64,000 nucleotides of DNA from Sphingobium soli (lineage in GTDB: Bacteria; Pseudomonadota; Alphaproteobacteria; Sphingomonadales; Sphingomonadaceae): assembly GCF_020782245.1 (NCBI RefSeq), contig NZ_JAJGNP010000001.1, positions 434,001 through 498,000 of the forward strand. The letters are read 5' to 3'. The notes under the pieces are model-generated. The model did no database searches and was not told where the DNA came from. It saw nothing but the letters and a program-made list of their open reading frames with translations. Below are positions 18,101-26,186 of this stretch, in pieces (the stretch's first letter is position 1; each line of letters opens with the position of its first letter). The position numbers were made by a program, and so were the translations under genes.

Positions 18101-18158
18101 CGTCGGCCGCGACAGGCTGCGCAGCGGCGAGCAGGAAGGCGAGCGTCGCCAGCGTCAT
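15108..18158 (-). CDS. secreted six-hairpin glycosidase-like protein with F5/8-type C domain
   Basis: A 1016-residue exported protein (signal MTLATLAFLLAAAQPVAAD). Residues about 20-165 look like a carbohydrate-binding jelly roll (TLPIDWPDNYVLRVKLRG, DNVWWVQKLHF, GHVEIDDLTLEPL). About 180-265 resemble an F5/8 type C domain (VLDGDKSTVWHGRPGQVLDLDLGAPQRL). A beta-rich region follows, then from about residue 560 an (alpha/alpha)6 domain (SYNRSWIRDGAMMSDALLRLG, DSHGEYIHLLAQLHRYTGD, SLWDDFWGLAGYDGAL, WDDYTPYELRNVSAMLRLG). Acidic residues in RDGAM and DSHGEY are candidate catalysts. I do not recognise a numbered glycoside hydrolase family. It overlaps the GH144 gene by ATGA. Confidence 0.8.
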   Translation of the reverse strand: MTLATLAFLLAAAQPVAADGFEQPDRWTASASDGVASKVSDVPGDAGRALRLDYDFGSVSGYAFAARTLPIDWPDNYVLRVKLRGEGGVNDLQLKFTDASGDNVWWVQKLHFRPSAQWQEVRIRPRDLEFAWGPTTDKSLRHTGRMEIVLVRGRDGGKGHVEIDDLTLEPLPPAPPPLPPKASAPAVLDGDKSTVWHGRPGQVLDLDLGAPQRLSALLLDWQGKAAYRVEGSLDKRAWQTLRTVDAGDGGQDPIALHGAESRYLRIRLIGEGALAEVAVKDIDWAPTSNDFISRLASQAPRGRYPRGFTEQPYWTLVGTDGGAIAGLIGEDGAIEPAKGSYSVEPFLTVNGASVDWADVTTSQSLIDGNLPIATTSWQGQGWTLDGTAFAQAEGDEPRLLGRWRIRNDSDQPRTFTLTLAVRPFQVNPPAQFLAQRGGVSPISAIRWDGSRLHIRQPGPVAGDPPVDRLLTPMVTPQSVGMGGFDQGALATPETLPSATHVQDEAHMAQARLSWTMRLPPGETLDVPVAFAGSAPSDFDAALGRTADQWRQRLGSVLIQVPPAKREVVDTLRTALADILISRDGPALKPGTRSYNRSWIRDGAMMSDALLRLGVNDPAIAFADWYGGHLFANGKVPCCVDFRGADPVPENDSHGEYIHLLAQLHRYTGDTALLARHWDRLDAARRYMDELRLSERTAANQAPDRQMLYGLLPPSISHEAYSAKAQYSLWDDFWGLAGYDGALYAAQVLGKPQASAIAAQRDQFAGDILNAIDAAAKHWSIDFIPGATSLGDFDATSTTMALEITALQPRLDQRLLQNTFDRQWRRVTSRATSTDWDDYTPYELRNVSAMLRLGQPQRANDLLAIYMRDRRPAGWNAWAEVVGREPRAIRFLGDLPHAWVASDYIRAALDLFAYEDKAAETLVLGAGMTGDWLSGQGVRIEGLRTPHGALNLAMAGSADRMTVTIGGDARPTGGFVLRWPFAGTPPATRINGRAAQWRDGALHLPATGQPQRIDIGR

Positions 18159-19630
18159 CCCAGCCAGCCACCGGTAAAGCCCGCCCGTTGCAAACCGCGC
18201 CGGATATGCGGGTTCTTTCGCATCGTGTTCCAGACAAGGCCGGTGCGGTGATTTTCGATCATCGCGACGATCGGCCCCTGATCAATGCCCAGATAATCCT
18301 TGTCGACCCAGCCGACCCCCAGGCGGAATTCGCCATGGCGGAAAGGCTGCGCAGGACGGCGGACGATGGTGGGGTTGAAACTGTCGAGGAAGCCATATTT
18401 GTCGTAAAGCTGGTCGCCATAGCGGAAATACATGGCCTGCACGGTCGGCTCGACGATTTCCGGCGCGAAGGGCAGCGACCCCAGCAGCGCGGTGGGGGCC
18501 AGCGTGCCGTCATCGCGCTCGCCCGGTCCGCGCGCGGAATAGCTGTAGAATTCGCGTTCCTTGCCGCCCAGCATCATCTTGAAATCGCCCGGTCCGTCGC
18601 AGGCGGTCAGGCCCCAGCAGTCCGGCCCATAGCCCGCCCAGTTGCCCGGATTTTCGATCGCATAGTTGCGCTGGCAATAGGTCGCGCGGCGGCTGTTTTC
18701 GAAATAGTCGATGCCCTTCTGCGTCATGAACCGGTCCCGGATGCCGCGGAAATCGACCCAGACATGGCTATATTGATGGCCGAACATCGGCGCGAAATGC
18801 AAATGCGGCTCGCCCCAGCGCGACGACCAACTGCTGTCGAACTGGGTGCTCCATACATTCCATGTGTCGTCGCGCAGCGGATGCGTCGGCGACCCCATGC
18901 CCAAAATATAGAGGATCATCCCTTCATTGTAGATTTCCCAGTCGGAACGGATGAAGCCGCTTTCGGGATGCCAGCCCATCGACACGAAGGGCGCGCGCGG
19001 CGTGATCCAAGTCCATTCGACCGCACGATAGAGCTGTTCGGCCAGATCGCGGATGCGCGCTTCGTCGGCATCGATCGGGTCGTCGAACCAGCTTTGCGCG
19101 AACAGGACCCCCGCCATCAACAGCGCGGTGTCGATGGTCGAGAGTTCTGCCAGCGAGAAGCGATAGCCCTTGGTCGAGCCCAGAAAGTGATAGAAGAAGC
19201 CGCGGTAGCCGCTGACGCCCGATCGCTGGTTCCCCATCGGCGCGGCGGCGAGGAACTGCAGCGTAGTGAGCGTGCGCTCGCGCGCTTCGGCGCGAGTGAT
19301 CCAGCCATGGGTGACGCCGATCGGATAGGCGGTCAGCGCAAAACCCATGGCGGCAATGGACACGAACGAGGGCGTGGGCCAACGGTCGGGGGACATGCCG
19401 GTCTTTTCGTCCGTCACTTCCCAGAAATAGCGAAAGGCGAGCTTCTGGATGTCATCGATCAACGGACTGACTTCAACGTCCAGCGCCGGGCGCTGGTCGA
19501 GCCGGGTCCAGCCATCGACCGCGACCGGCGCGGTCGATATCGGCGCTTGAGGCGCGCGCGTCGCGCATCCCGACACGAGCCCGGCCAGCCCTACCCCGGC
19601 CGAGCCCATGAATGTCCGTCTATCGAGCAA
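18155..19630 (-). CDS. GH144 family (glucoamylase-like domain) secreted glucanase
   Basis: A 491-residue protein with a twin-arginine-type lipoprotein signal (MLDRRTFMGSAGVGLAGLVSGC). The body matches the glucoamylase-like domain PF10091/GH144: RYFWEVTDEKTGMSPDRWP, SIAAMGFALTAYPIGVTHGWITRAEA, GFFYHFLGSTKGYRF, ELSTIDTALLMAGVLFAQSWF, GWHPESGFIRSDWEIYNEGMILYILGMGSP, FGHQYSHVWVDFRGIRD. GH144 includes endo-beta-1,2-glucanases. The start is a TTG at 19630 with GGAGG (19641-19637) six bases upstream; an overlapping ATG at 19634 opens only four codons in another frame. It lies 74 bp after the TonB receptor. Confidence 0.9.
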   Translation of the reverse strand: MLDRRTFMGSAGVGLAGLVSGCATRAPQAPISTAPVAVDGWTRLDQRPALDVEVSPLIDDIQKLAFRYFWEVTDEKTGMSPDRWPTPSFVSIAAMGFALTAYPIGVTHGWITRAEARERTLTTLQFLAAAPMGNQRSGVSGYRGFFYHFLGSTKGYRFSLAELSTIDTALLMAGVLFAQSWFDDPIDADEARIRDLAEQLYRAVEWTWITPRAPFVSMGWHPESGFIRSDWEIYNEGMILYILGMGSPTHPLRDDTWNVWSTQFDSSWSSRWGEPHLHFAPMFGHQYSHVWVDFRGIRDRFMTQKGIDYFENSRRATYCQRNYAIENPGNWAGYGPDCWGLTACDGPGDFKMMLGGKEREFYSYSARGPGERDDGTLAPTALLGSLPFAPEIVEPTVQAMYFRYGDQLYDKYGFLDSFNPTIVRRPAQPFRHGEFRLGVGWVDKDYLGIDQGPIVAMIENHRTGLVWNTMRKNPHIRRGLQRAGFTGGWLG

Positions 19631-19704
19631 TCATCACCTCCAAATCGTAAATACAGGGACGGACGCTGTCCTGGAACGCGCGTCCGCCCCGATGATGGGC
19701 ATCG

Positions 19705-22680
19705 TCAGAAGCGATAACCCACCCGGAACTGGATGCGCCGGGGCAATGTGAGCAGGTTCGCCGCGTTCGCGCCGTTGGCGGGCAGCAGCGGATCCGTCAC
19801 TTCGCCGGTTTCAGGGTTAATCGTGTTGTTGAAGAAGCCGTCAAAGTCGCGGAAATTCTTGTTGTTGAAGAGGTTGAGGACATCGACCGCGAAGCTGACC
19901 TGATCGTCCCGACCGAACAGCGGGAAATTTTTGGCCAGCGTCACATTGACTTCGCAGAAGGCGAACAGCCCCTTGATGCAGTTCTTTTCCGGATAGCGCG
20001 CGGTAAAGTCGTTGAAGCCCGACGATGCACCGTTGGTGCCGTCCGTTACCTGATAGGCCTGGCCCGACCCCAGCGTGGTCAGCGTCGACAGCTGGAAACC
20101 CAGCGGCAGGTCGACAATGCCGGAAAAGACGACGCGATGGCGTTCGTCGCCCGGCGAATTGCGCCAGCCATAGGCGTCGGGCGTGGGCGCATCGAGGCTG
20201 AAGAGATCGCCGCCATTCTTTTCCGCTTTGCCCAGCGTATAGGCGATGTTGACGCCCCAGCCCGACGCCTTGGTGTAATTTTTGTCGAGCGTGAAATAGA
20301 GTGCCTTGTAGCGGGTATCCAGCCCGTCATAGCCGATGATGACGTTGGAATAGCCCGCTTGGCGCACCGCGGCGAGCAGATCGCCGTCGCAGCAGGTGCC
20401 AAAGCCGCCATCGTTGCGGGTCGCAAACAGATTGGTGTAGCCATTCTTGCCCCGCTGGTAGGAGGCGGTCAGCGAGGCTTCGAAAATGCCGACCTTCTGC
20501 CGCACGCCCAGCGAAAACTGGTCATTGACCGGCGGCTTGGCATTATTCTTGACCGCGAAGAGTTCGGGCAGGCCGACTTCGGGGTTGCTGTTGATCAGCG
20601 CCAGCAGTCCGTCGCGGGTCAGGTAGGACGGGTCCCAGGCGACCGTCGGCTGGCCATCGCGCGGCAGGCCGTCGGCGGAGAAGCGGAACAGGCCGATGGG
20701 GTTGATGGTGCGCGAGAGTTCATCGACCGTGTTGTTGAAATTGTTGCGGTCATAATAACGGCCCGCGCCGCCGAAGATGACGGTGCTGCGGTCGCCCTTC
20801 ACATCCCAGGAAAAGCCGAAGCGCGGCGCGAAGGCGCCCTTGAACGGGCTGCGGTCATTGCCGTCGGTGATATAGTCTTCGGGATTGAAATAGGAGGTCG
20901 TCGGCAGCGCGCGCAGCGCCGTCGCGGCGGCGGCCGGCGTGGTGTAGCGATTGTTGAAACCGTTGCTTTCATAATCCCAGCGCAGGCCAAGGTTGAGCTG
21001 CAACCGGTCGGTGATGTCCCAATCGTCCTGAATATAGAGGCCAAGCTGCGTATTGGACGACTGGATCAGGCCCGAACCAAGGCCCAGGCGCGCTTCGGCC
21101 GGGAAGGCGAAGTTGAGGTTATTATTGGGTTCGCGGCGGAAATAATAGCGCGGCTGGATGAAGGCCTGATTATCGAAGCTGATATCGGTGAATTCGATGC
21201 GCGCGCCGAACTTGATCGCGTGACCGGTCAAGCCGGTATAGGTGATGTCGTTGCGGAAATTATAGCTTTGCTGCACTTCGCGCCGCGTCGAATCCTTGCC
21301 GCCGAACAGGATCACACCCTGATAGTCATAGGCGGGCAGATCGGGATTGAGCGCCGTCGGATTGAACGTATAGTTCAGGTAACTGGCGTTGAATTCGTTG
21401 AGGATCGTGTCGTCGTCATAGGTCCATTTGAACTGGTATGTATCGACGACGTTGATCTTGTTTTCGGCATAGGAATAAGCGGTGTTGCCGCCAAAGCCCT
21501 GAATGTCACTTTCCTCACGCCGGCTGAACGACACGTCGAACGTCTGATAATCGTCGGGGGTCAGCGTCAGCTTGCCGAAATAAAAATCGCTGCGGAACGG
21601 GCTGACGAAGGAGCCTTCGAAATCCGTGATATCGCGGCCGGAAAAGCGTTCAAATTCCGCGATCGCATCAGCCGCGCCGGTGGAGCGCACGTTGAAGGCG
21701 CGATCCTGGTCATTGCCTTCATAGGCAGCGAAGAAGAACAGCTTGTCCTTGATGATCGGACCGCCGAGCGACGCGCCATATTGCTTGCGCTCGAAAGCGG
21801 GCTTGGGATTGCCGTCGCGCTTGTCGATAAAGCTTTTTTCGGTCAGCGACTTGTCGGTATATTGACCGAAAATTTCGCCATGAAAATCATTGGTGCCCGA
21901 TTTGGTGACGGCGGTAATGACGGCGGCGCCCGCCTGCTCATATTCCGCCTTGTAATTCTGCGTGATGACGCGGAATTCCTGGACGGCGAGCTGGCCAAAG
22001 GGGTTGCCGCGGCTGTTCTGCTGGCCCGCCACGCCGCCTTCGCGCAGCTTGTTCTTCAGGCTGACGCCGTCGATGAACACATTGACCTGGCTGGCGGGCG
22101 AGGCGCCCGACGAGAAGCTCTTGTCGGTTTCGGAGTCGTTGTAGCGCACGCCCGGCGCGAGCGCGGCGAAGCTCAGGAAATTGCGATCCGTCTGCGGCAG
22201 GACGCGCAGCTGTTCCTGGCTGATGTTGGTCGCGATTTCGCTGGTGCGGGTTTCGCGCAAGCGGCTTCCGGTGACGACGATCTGCGCGCCGTTGCCATCG
22301 GCCGAGGCCGTGGAGCCGCCCTCCGTGTCAGTCGCGCTGGACAATTGCGCGTCCACCGTCGCGGCGGTGCCGACGCCCACGGCGATATCGCGCTGAAACG
22401 ATCCCTTCGCCGGGTCGGACACGGAAATCCGGTATGTGCCCGCACGCACGCCGTTCAGAATATAGGAACCGCCGGCATTGGTGGTGGTCGTCTGGGCGCG
22501 GCTGGTGCCGGCGCTCGTCAGCGTGACCGTCGCGCCCGCGACAGGCGCGCCTGCGCTGTCGGTCACGCGGCCACGGATCGAAGCGACCGTGGTCTGCGCC
22601 ACGGCCGGAATGGCGACCGCCAGGCTGCTGAGCGACGTAGCGCCGACAAGCAGCAGGCGGATTGCGGACATCTTGCTCAT
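19705..22680 (-). CDS. TonB-dependent receptor with carboxypeptidase-regulatory-like N-terminus
   Basis: A 991-residue outer-membrane transporter. After the signal (to AVAQ, about residue 29) comes a CarboxypepD_reg Ig-like domain (SIRGRVTDSAGAPVAGATVTL...YILNGVRAGTYRISV), then a plug (QIVVTGSRLRETRTSEIATNIS, NVFIDGVSLKN, GQLAVQEFRVITQNYKAEYEQAGAAVITAVTKSGTN in part) and a long beta-barrel ending in RIQFRVGYRF with terminal Phe. This is the Oar-like class, typical of polysaccharide uptake loci. The ATG at 22680 is preferred to 22686 because AAGGGGA is then at proper spacing. It is the probable glucan-oligosaccharide importer of the locus. Confidence 0.93.
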   Translation of the reverse strand: MSKMSAIRLLLVGATSLSSLAVAIPAVAQTTVASIRGRVTDSAGAPVAGATVTLTSAGTSRAQTTTTNAGGSYILNGVRAGTYRISVSDPAKGSFQRDIAVGVGTAATVDAQLSSATDTEGGSTASADGNGAQIVVTGSRLRETRTSEIATNISQEQLRVLPQTDRNFLSFAALAPGVRYNDSETDKSFSSGASPASQVNVFIDGVSLKNKLREGGVAGQQNSRGNPFGQLAVQEFRVITQNYKAEYEQAGAAVITAVTKSGTNDFHGEIFGQYTDKSLTEKSFIDKRDGNPKPAFERKQYGASLGGPIIKDKLFFFAAYEGNDQDRAFNVRSTGAADAIAEFERFSGRDITDFEGSFVSPFRSDFYFGKLTLTPDDYQTFDVSFSRREESDIQGFGGNTAYSYAENKINVVDTYQFKWTYDDDTILNEFNASYLNYTFNPTALNPDLPAYDYQGVILFGGKDSTRREVQQSYNFRNDITYTGLTGHAIKFGARIEFTDISFDNQAFIQPRYYFRREPNNNLNFAFPAEARLGLGSGLIQSSNTQLGLYIQDDWDITDRLQLNLGLRWDYESNGFNNRYTTPAAAATALRALPTTSYFNPEDYITDGNDRSPFKGAFAPRFGFSWDVKGDRSTVIFGGAGRYYDRNNFNNTVDELSRTINPIGLFRFSADGLPRDGQPTVAWDPSYLTRDGLLALINSNPEVGLPELFAVKNNAKPPVNDQFSLGVRQKVGIFEASLTASYQRGKNGYTNLFATRNDGGFGTCCDGDLLAAVRQAGYSNVIIGYDGLDTRYKALYFTLDKNYTKASGWGVNIAYTLGKAEKNGGDLFSLDAPTPDAYGWRNSPGDERHRVVFSGIVDLPLGFQLSTLTTLGSGQAYQVTDGTNGASSGFNDFTARYPEKNCIKGLFAFCEVNVTLAKNFPLFGRDDQVSFAVDVLNLFNNKNFRDFDGFFNNTINPETGEVTDPLLPANGANAANLLTLPRRIQFRVGYRF

Positions 22681-22728
22681 ATGCATCTTCCCCTTGTTCT
22701 AACCCTGTTTCCCTGGACGGGACTTTTG

Positions 22729-23739
22729 TTACGCAGCTGAAAGCTGGCTACTGGTGCGGATAATGAGGCCGGGTTGCCTTAGTTCCATCTGCGGAACGGC
22801 TTCGCCGTCGATTAGCGCGACGAGGCGGTTGATGCCGCGCGCGCCCATGTCGGCGATATCGACCGCCATGGTGGTAAGGCCCGGACTGATGAGCCGGGCG
22901 AGCGGTATATTGTCGAAGCCCGCGACCGCCACCTGCGTGGGCACATCGACGCCCAAATCACGCAGCGCGACCATGACGCCGATCGCCGTCATGTCGTTGG
23001 CGGCAAAGATGGCGTCGACATCGACTTGCTCGGCCTGAAGGCGCTCGACGGCGCGGCGGCCTGACTCCTCGTCGAAATTTCCGGGGAGGATGACGGGTTT
23101 GAGGCCCGCCGCTTCCATCGCCTGAGCATAGCCCCGCGCGCGGTCGGCCGCTTCGACATTGCCCTCCGGCCCTTCGACATGGACGATGGCGCGATGACCG
23201 CAATCGATCAGGTGCCGCACCATGGTGGCCGCGCCCGCCACATTGTCGACCCGCAATTCCGGCATCCCAAGACCATTGGCCCGGCAATTGAGCAGGACGG
23301 CGGGGATGCCGGGGGGCAACTGCGCGAACAGATCATCCAGGTTCAGATGCGGGGCCATGACGATCAAGCCATCGACCCGCCCGCGCATGTTGCGCAGCGC
23401 TTCGATTCCGTGGCCGATATCCAGATGCATGTTGGACAGGAGCAGATGGCGTTGGTGCAAGGCGGCTTCCCGCTCCATGCCACGCAGCATTTCGGAGAAA
23501 TATTCACCGTGCAGGTCGGGCAGGACGATGCCGATCGAGCCGGTGCGCGCCATGCTGAGATTGCGGGCACCGGCATGGGGGACATAGTGGAGCTTACGCG
23601 CGGCCTGCTCCACCCGCTCCTTGAGTTCGGGACGCACGTTGGGCAGCCGGTTGAACACGCGCGACACGGATGCGACCGACACGTCGGCTTCGCGCGCGAC
23701 GTCGCGAATGGTCGCCTGCCCTATGTCCTTTCCCGTCAT
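22729..23739 (-). CDS. LacI-family transcriptional regulator
   Basis: A 336-residue repressor: N-terminal HTH and hinge (ATIRDVAREADVSVASVSRVFNRLPNVRPELKERV, then ARKLHYVPHAGARNL) and a periplasmic-binding-protein-like effector domain (GSIGIVLPDLHGEYFSEML, RVDGLIVMAPHL, AIFAANDMTAIGVMVALRDLGVDVPTQVAVAGFDNIPLARLISPGLTTM). It heads the minus-strand unit lacI-TonB receptor-GH144-1016 aa protein. The operator palindrome at 23791-23808 lies 52 bp upstream, between it and the GH3 gene. The inducer is probably a sugar released from the glucan. Confidence 0.95.
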   Translation of the reverse strand: MTGKDIGQATIRDVAREADVSVASVSRVFNRLPNVRPELKERVEQAARKLHYVPHAGARNLSMARTGSIGIVLPDLHGEYFSEMLRGMEREAALHQRHLLLSNMHLDIGHGIEALRNMRGRVDGLIVMAPHLNLDDLFAQLPPGIPAVLLNCRANGLGMPELRVDNVAGAATMVRHLIDCGHRAIVHVEGPEGNVEAADRARGYAQAMEAAGLKPVILPGNFDEESGRRAVERLQAEQVDVDAIFAANDMTAIGVMVALRDLGVDVPTQVAVAGFDNIPLARLISPGLTTMAVDIADMGARGINRLVALIDGEAVPQMELRQPGLIIRTSSQLSAA

Positions 23740-23790
23740 CCTCAATCCGTCCGGTAAAATATTTATCGGCCCCATGACTTGCCGGGCCAG

Positions 23791-23808
23791 CTTGTAACCG
23801 GTTACAAG
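23791..23808. promoter_or_regulatory. LacI-type operator between lacI and the GH3 gene
   Basis: CTTGTAACCGGTTACAAG is a perfect 18-bp palindrome with the TGTAACCG/CGGTTACA form typical of LacI-family sites that include a central CpG. It is the only copy I found in the window. Placed between divergent lacI and GH3 genes, it could control both directions. Confidence 0.85.
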
Positions 23809-23888
23809 AATCCTCTGGCCACTGCAAGTGGGCGTGCAAACGGTGCAATAAGGACATCGGACACGCGCCCGATCTTTAGGAGAATGAC

Positions 23889-26186
23889 ATGCGACCACCC
23901 TCTTCTATATCCCGGCGCGCATGGCTGATGGGTGCCGGCGCTGTGGTGGCATGGGCATCCTCGCCCGCACGCGCGCTGATGGCGCAGATGGACGGAAGCG
24001 CGGCGGCATCGACCGATCTGAACGCGCTGATCGCGCGGATGACGGTGGAGGAAAAGGCCGGTCAGGTCACGCTGATGGCTGCGGCCTGGGCTGGCGGCGC
24101 GGCCAATGCGCTCAATCCCACATCGCCGTCGCGCGCCAGCTTTCGCCAGCAGATGGACGATGTGCGGCGCGGGCATGTCGGCGGCGTGTTCAATGGCAAT
24201 GGCGCGGAGATGGCGCGACAGATGCAAACGATGGCGGTGGAAAAGAGCCGCCTCAAAATCCCGCTGATCTTTGCTGCCGACGTGATTCATGGTTTTCGCA
24301 CCGTGTTTCCCATGCCGCTCGCAGAAGCGGGCAGCTTCGATCCCGAACTTGCCGAACGCACAGCGCGGATCGCGGCCATCGAGGCCACGGCGGCGGGCAT
24401 CGACTGGAACTTCGCGCCGATGGTCGACATTGCCCGCGACCAGCGCTGGGGTCGCGGGATCGAGGGCGCGGGCGAGGATGTGCTGCTGAGCCGCATCATG
24501 GCCGACGCGCGCGTGCGCGGGTTCCAGGGACGCGCTGGCCTGGCCGCGCCCGACGCCATGGCCGCATGCGCCAAGCATTTCGCCGCCTATGGCGCAGCCG
24601 AGGGAGGGCTCGACTATAACAGCGTCGACGTGTCGGAACGGACGCTGCGCGAGGTCTATTTCCCGCCCTTCCAGGCGGCGCTGGATGCGCAGGCGGCGAC
24701 GATCATGGCGTCGTTCAATGAATTGTCGGGGGTTCCCGCCACCGCCAATCATTGGCTGCTGAGCGACGTGCTGCGCGACGAATGGCATTTCGACGGGCTG
24801 GTCGTGTCGGATTATACCGGCGACATGGAACTCATCGCCCATGGCTTTGCCGCCGATGCGCGCGAAGCGACCAAGCTGGCGTTCCTGGCCGGTGTCGATA
24901 TGTCGATGCAGTCGGGCTTCTACATGGAGCATCTGCCTGACCTGGTGAAATCGGGCGAAGTGCCGATGGCGCGGCTGGATCAGGCAGTGCGGCGCGTGCT
25001 GGCGCTCAAGGCGAAGCTGGGCCTGTTCGACGATCCGTTCCGGCGGATCGACCCCAGCCGGGAAAAGACGCTGGTGCGCACGCCTGCGCATCTGGAGGTT
25101 GCGCGCGACGCGGCGCGCCGGTCGATCGTGCTGCTCAAAAATGAGGATGATCTGCTGCCCCTGCCCCGTCAGGGCAAGACAATCGCGCTGATCGGCCCGT
25201 TCGCGCAGGGGCAGCGCGATCTGGTCGGACCGTGGAATGTCTATGGCACCGACGCGGACGCGATCGACCTGCTGACGGGCATGCGCGCGGTCGCCGCCGA
25301 CCCGGATGCCATCGTCGCGGTCGACGGATCGGGCGTGGACAAGCCGATCAGGGGCGGCATCGAGGCGGCGGTTGCGGCTGCGCAAGCCGCCGATATCGTC
25401 GTGCTGGCCGTGGGCGAAAGCCAGACCATGTCGGGCGAGGCGCAGTCGCGCACCGACATCGTCATTCCCGCGCCGCAAATGGCCCTGGCGGAGGCCGTCG
25501 CAGCCACTGGCAAGCCGATGGTCGTGCTGCTGCGTCATGGCCGCGCGCTGGCGTTGCACGGCGCGGTCAAGGATGCGCAAGCGATCCTTGCGACCTGGTT
25601 CTTGGGGTCGATGTCGGGCATGGCGACCGCCGACATATTGTTCGGCCTCGCCAGCCCTTCGGCGCGCCTGCCATGCAGCTTTCCCTATGAAAGCGGGCAG
25701 GAGCCGCTTTATTATGCGCACAAGAATACCGGCCGCCCCAATCCGCCCGGCCCGCGTGTCGCCTATAAGGCCCATTATCGCGACGCGCCCAATGCCGCCC
25801 TCTATCCCTTCGGTCATGGCCTGACCTATGGCGAGATCGTCTACAGCGCGATCGACATGGGAACGGGCCGGCTGAGCGCGGACGGCGAACTGACTGTCAC
25901 CGCAACGCTGCGCAACAGCGGACGCCATGAAGCGACGGAGGTGGCGCAGCTCTATGTGCAGGACATCACCGCCAGCATCACCCGGCCGGTACGTGAGCTA
26001 AAGGCGTTCCAGCGCGTGACGATCAAGCCCGGCGAATCGCGGGAGGTGCGCTTCACTATCAGGCGTGAAGAGCTGCTGTTTTTGGGGCAGGACATGCAGC
26101 CGACAGTGGAGCCGGGCAAGTTCCGCCTTTGGATCGCGCCGTCCGCTCAGGCAGAGGGCGTGTCCGACATATTCACGCTCGCCTGA
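23889..26186 (+). CDS. bglX: GH3 beta-glucosidase (BglX type)
   Basis: A 765-residue exported enzyme with a twin-arginine signal (SISRRAWLMGAGAVVAWA). GH3 N-domain: MTVEEKAGQVTLM, IPLIFAADVIHGFRTVFPMPLA, WNFAPMVDIARDQRWGRGIEGAGED, CAKHFAAYGAAEGGLDYNSVDVSE, and nucleophile D308 in LVVSDYTGD. The C-domain has VLLKNEDDLLPL and the GESQTMSGEAQSR segment (about 509-522) of the acid/base region, followed by a fibronectin-III-like end (VTATLRNSGRHEATEVAQLYVQD, ELKAFQRVTI). It cleaves terminal glucose from beta-gluco-oligosaccharides in the periplasm. AGGAG is 6 bp before the ATG. Its 3' end overlaps the convergent transporter gene by 40 bp. Confidence 0.95.
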   Translation: MRPPSSISRRAWLMGAGAVVAWASSPARALMAQMDGSAAASTDLNALIARMTVEEKAGQVTLMAAAWAGGAANALNPTSPSRASFRQQMDDVRRGHVGGVFNGNGAEMARQMQTMAVEKSRLKIPLIFAADVIHGFRTVFPMPLAEAGSFDPELAERTARIAAIEATAAGIDWNFAPMVDIARDQRWGRGIEGAGEDVLLSRIMADARVRGFQGRAGLAAPDAMAACAKHFAAYGAAEGGLDYNSVDVSERTLREVYFPPFQAALDAQAATIMASFNELSGVPATANHWLLSDVLRDEWHFDGLVVSDYTGDMELIAHGFAADAREATKLAFLAGVDMSMQSGFYMEHLPDLVKSGEVPMARLDQAVRRVLALKAKLGLFDDPFRRIDPSREKTLVRTPAHLEVARDAARRSIVLLKNEDDLLPLPRQGKTIALIGPFAQGQRDLVGPWNVYGTDADAIDLLTGMRAVAADPDAIVAVDGSGVDKPIRGGIEAAVAAAQAADIVVLAVGESQTMSGEAQSRTDIVIPAPQMALAEAVAATGKPMVVLLRHGRALALHGAVKDAQAILATWFLGSMSGMATADILFGLASPSARLPCSFPYESGQEPLYYAHKNTGRPNPPGPRVAYKAHYRDAPNAALYPFGHGLTYGEIVYSAIDMGTGRLSADGELTVTATLRNSGRHEATEVAQLYVQDITASITRPVRELKAFQRVTIKPGESREVRFTIRREELLFLGQDMQPTVEPGKFRLWIAPSAQAEGVSDIFTLA

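Noticed and set aside
18047..19717. 556-codon plus-strand frame
   Set aside because: Antisense to the GH144 gene and the start of the 1016-residue gene; no recognisable protein features.
20137..22740. 867-codon plus-strand frame
   Set aside because: It is exactly antisense to the TonB receptor, has no signal, domain or ribosome site, and is Arg/Gly/Ala rich as expected for a shadow in high-GC DNA.
23802..25928. 708-codon minus-strand frame
   Set aside because: Antisense to the GH3 gene; no motif, and it would run through the LacI operator region.
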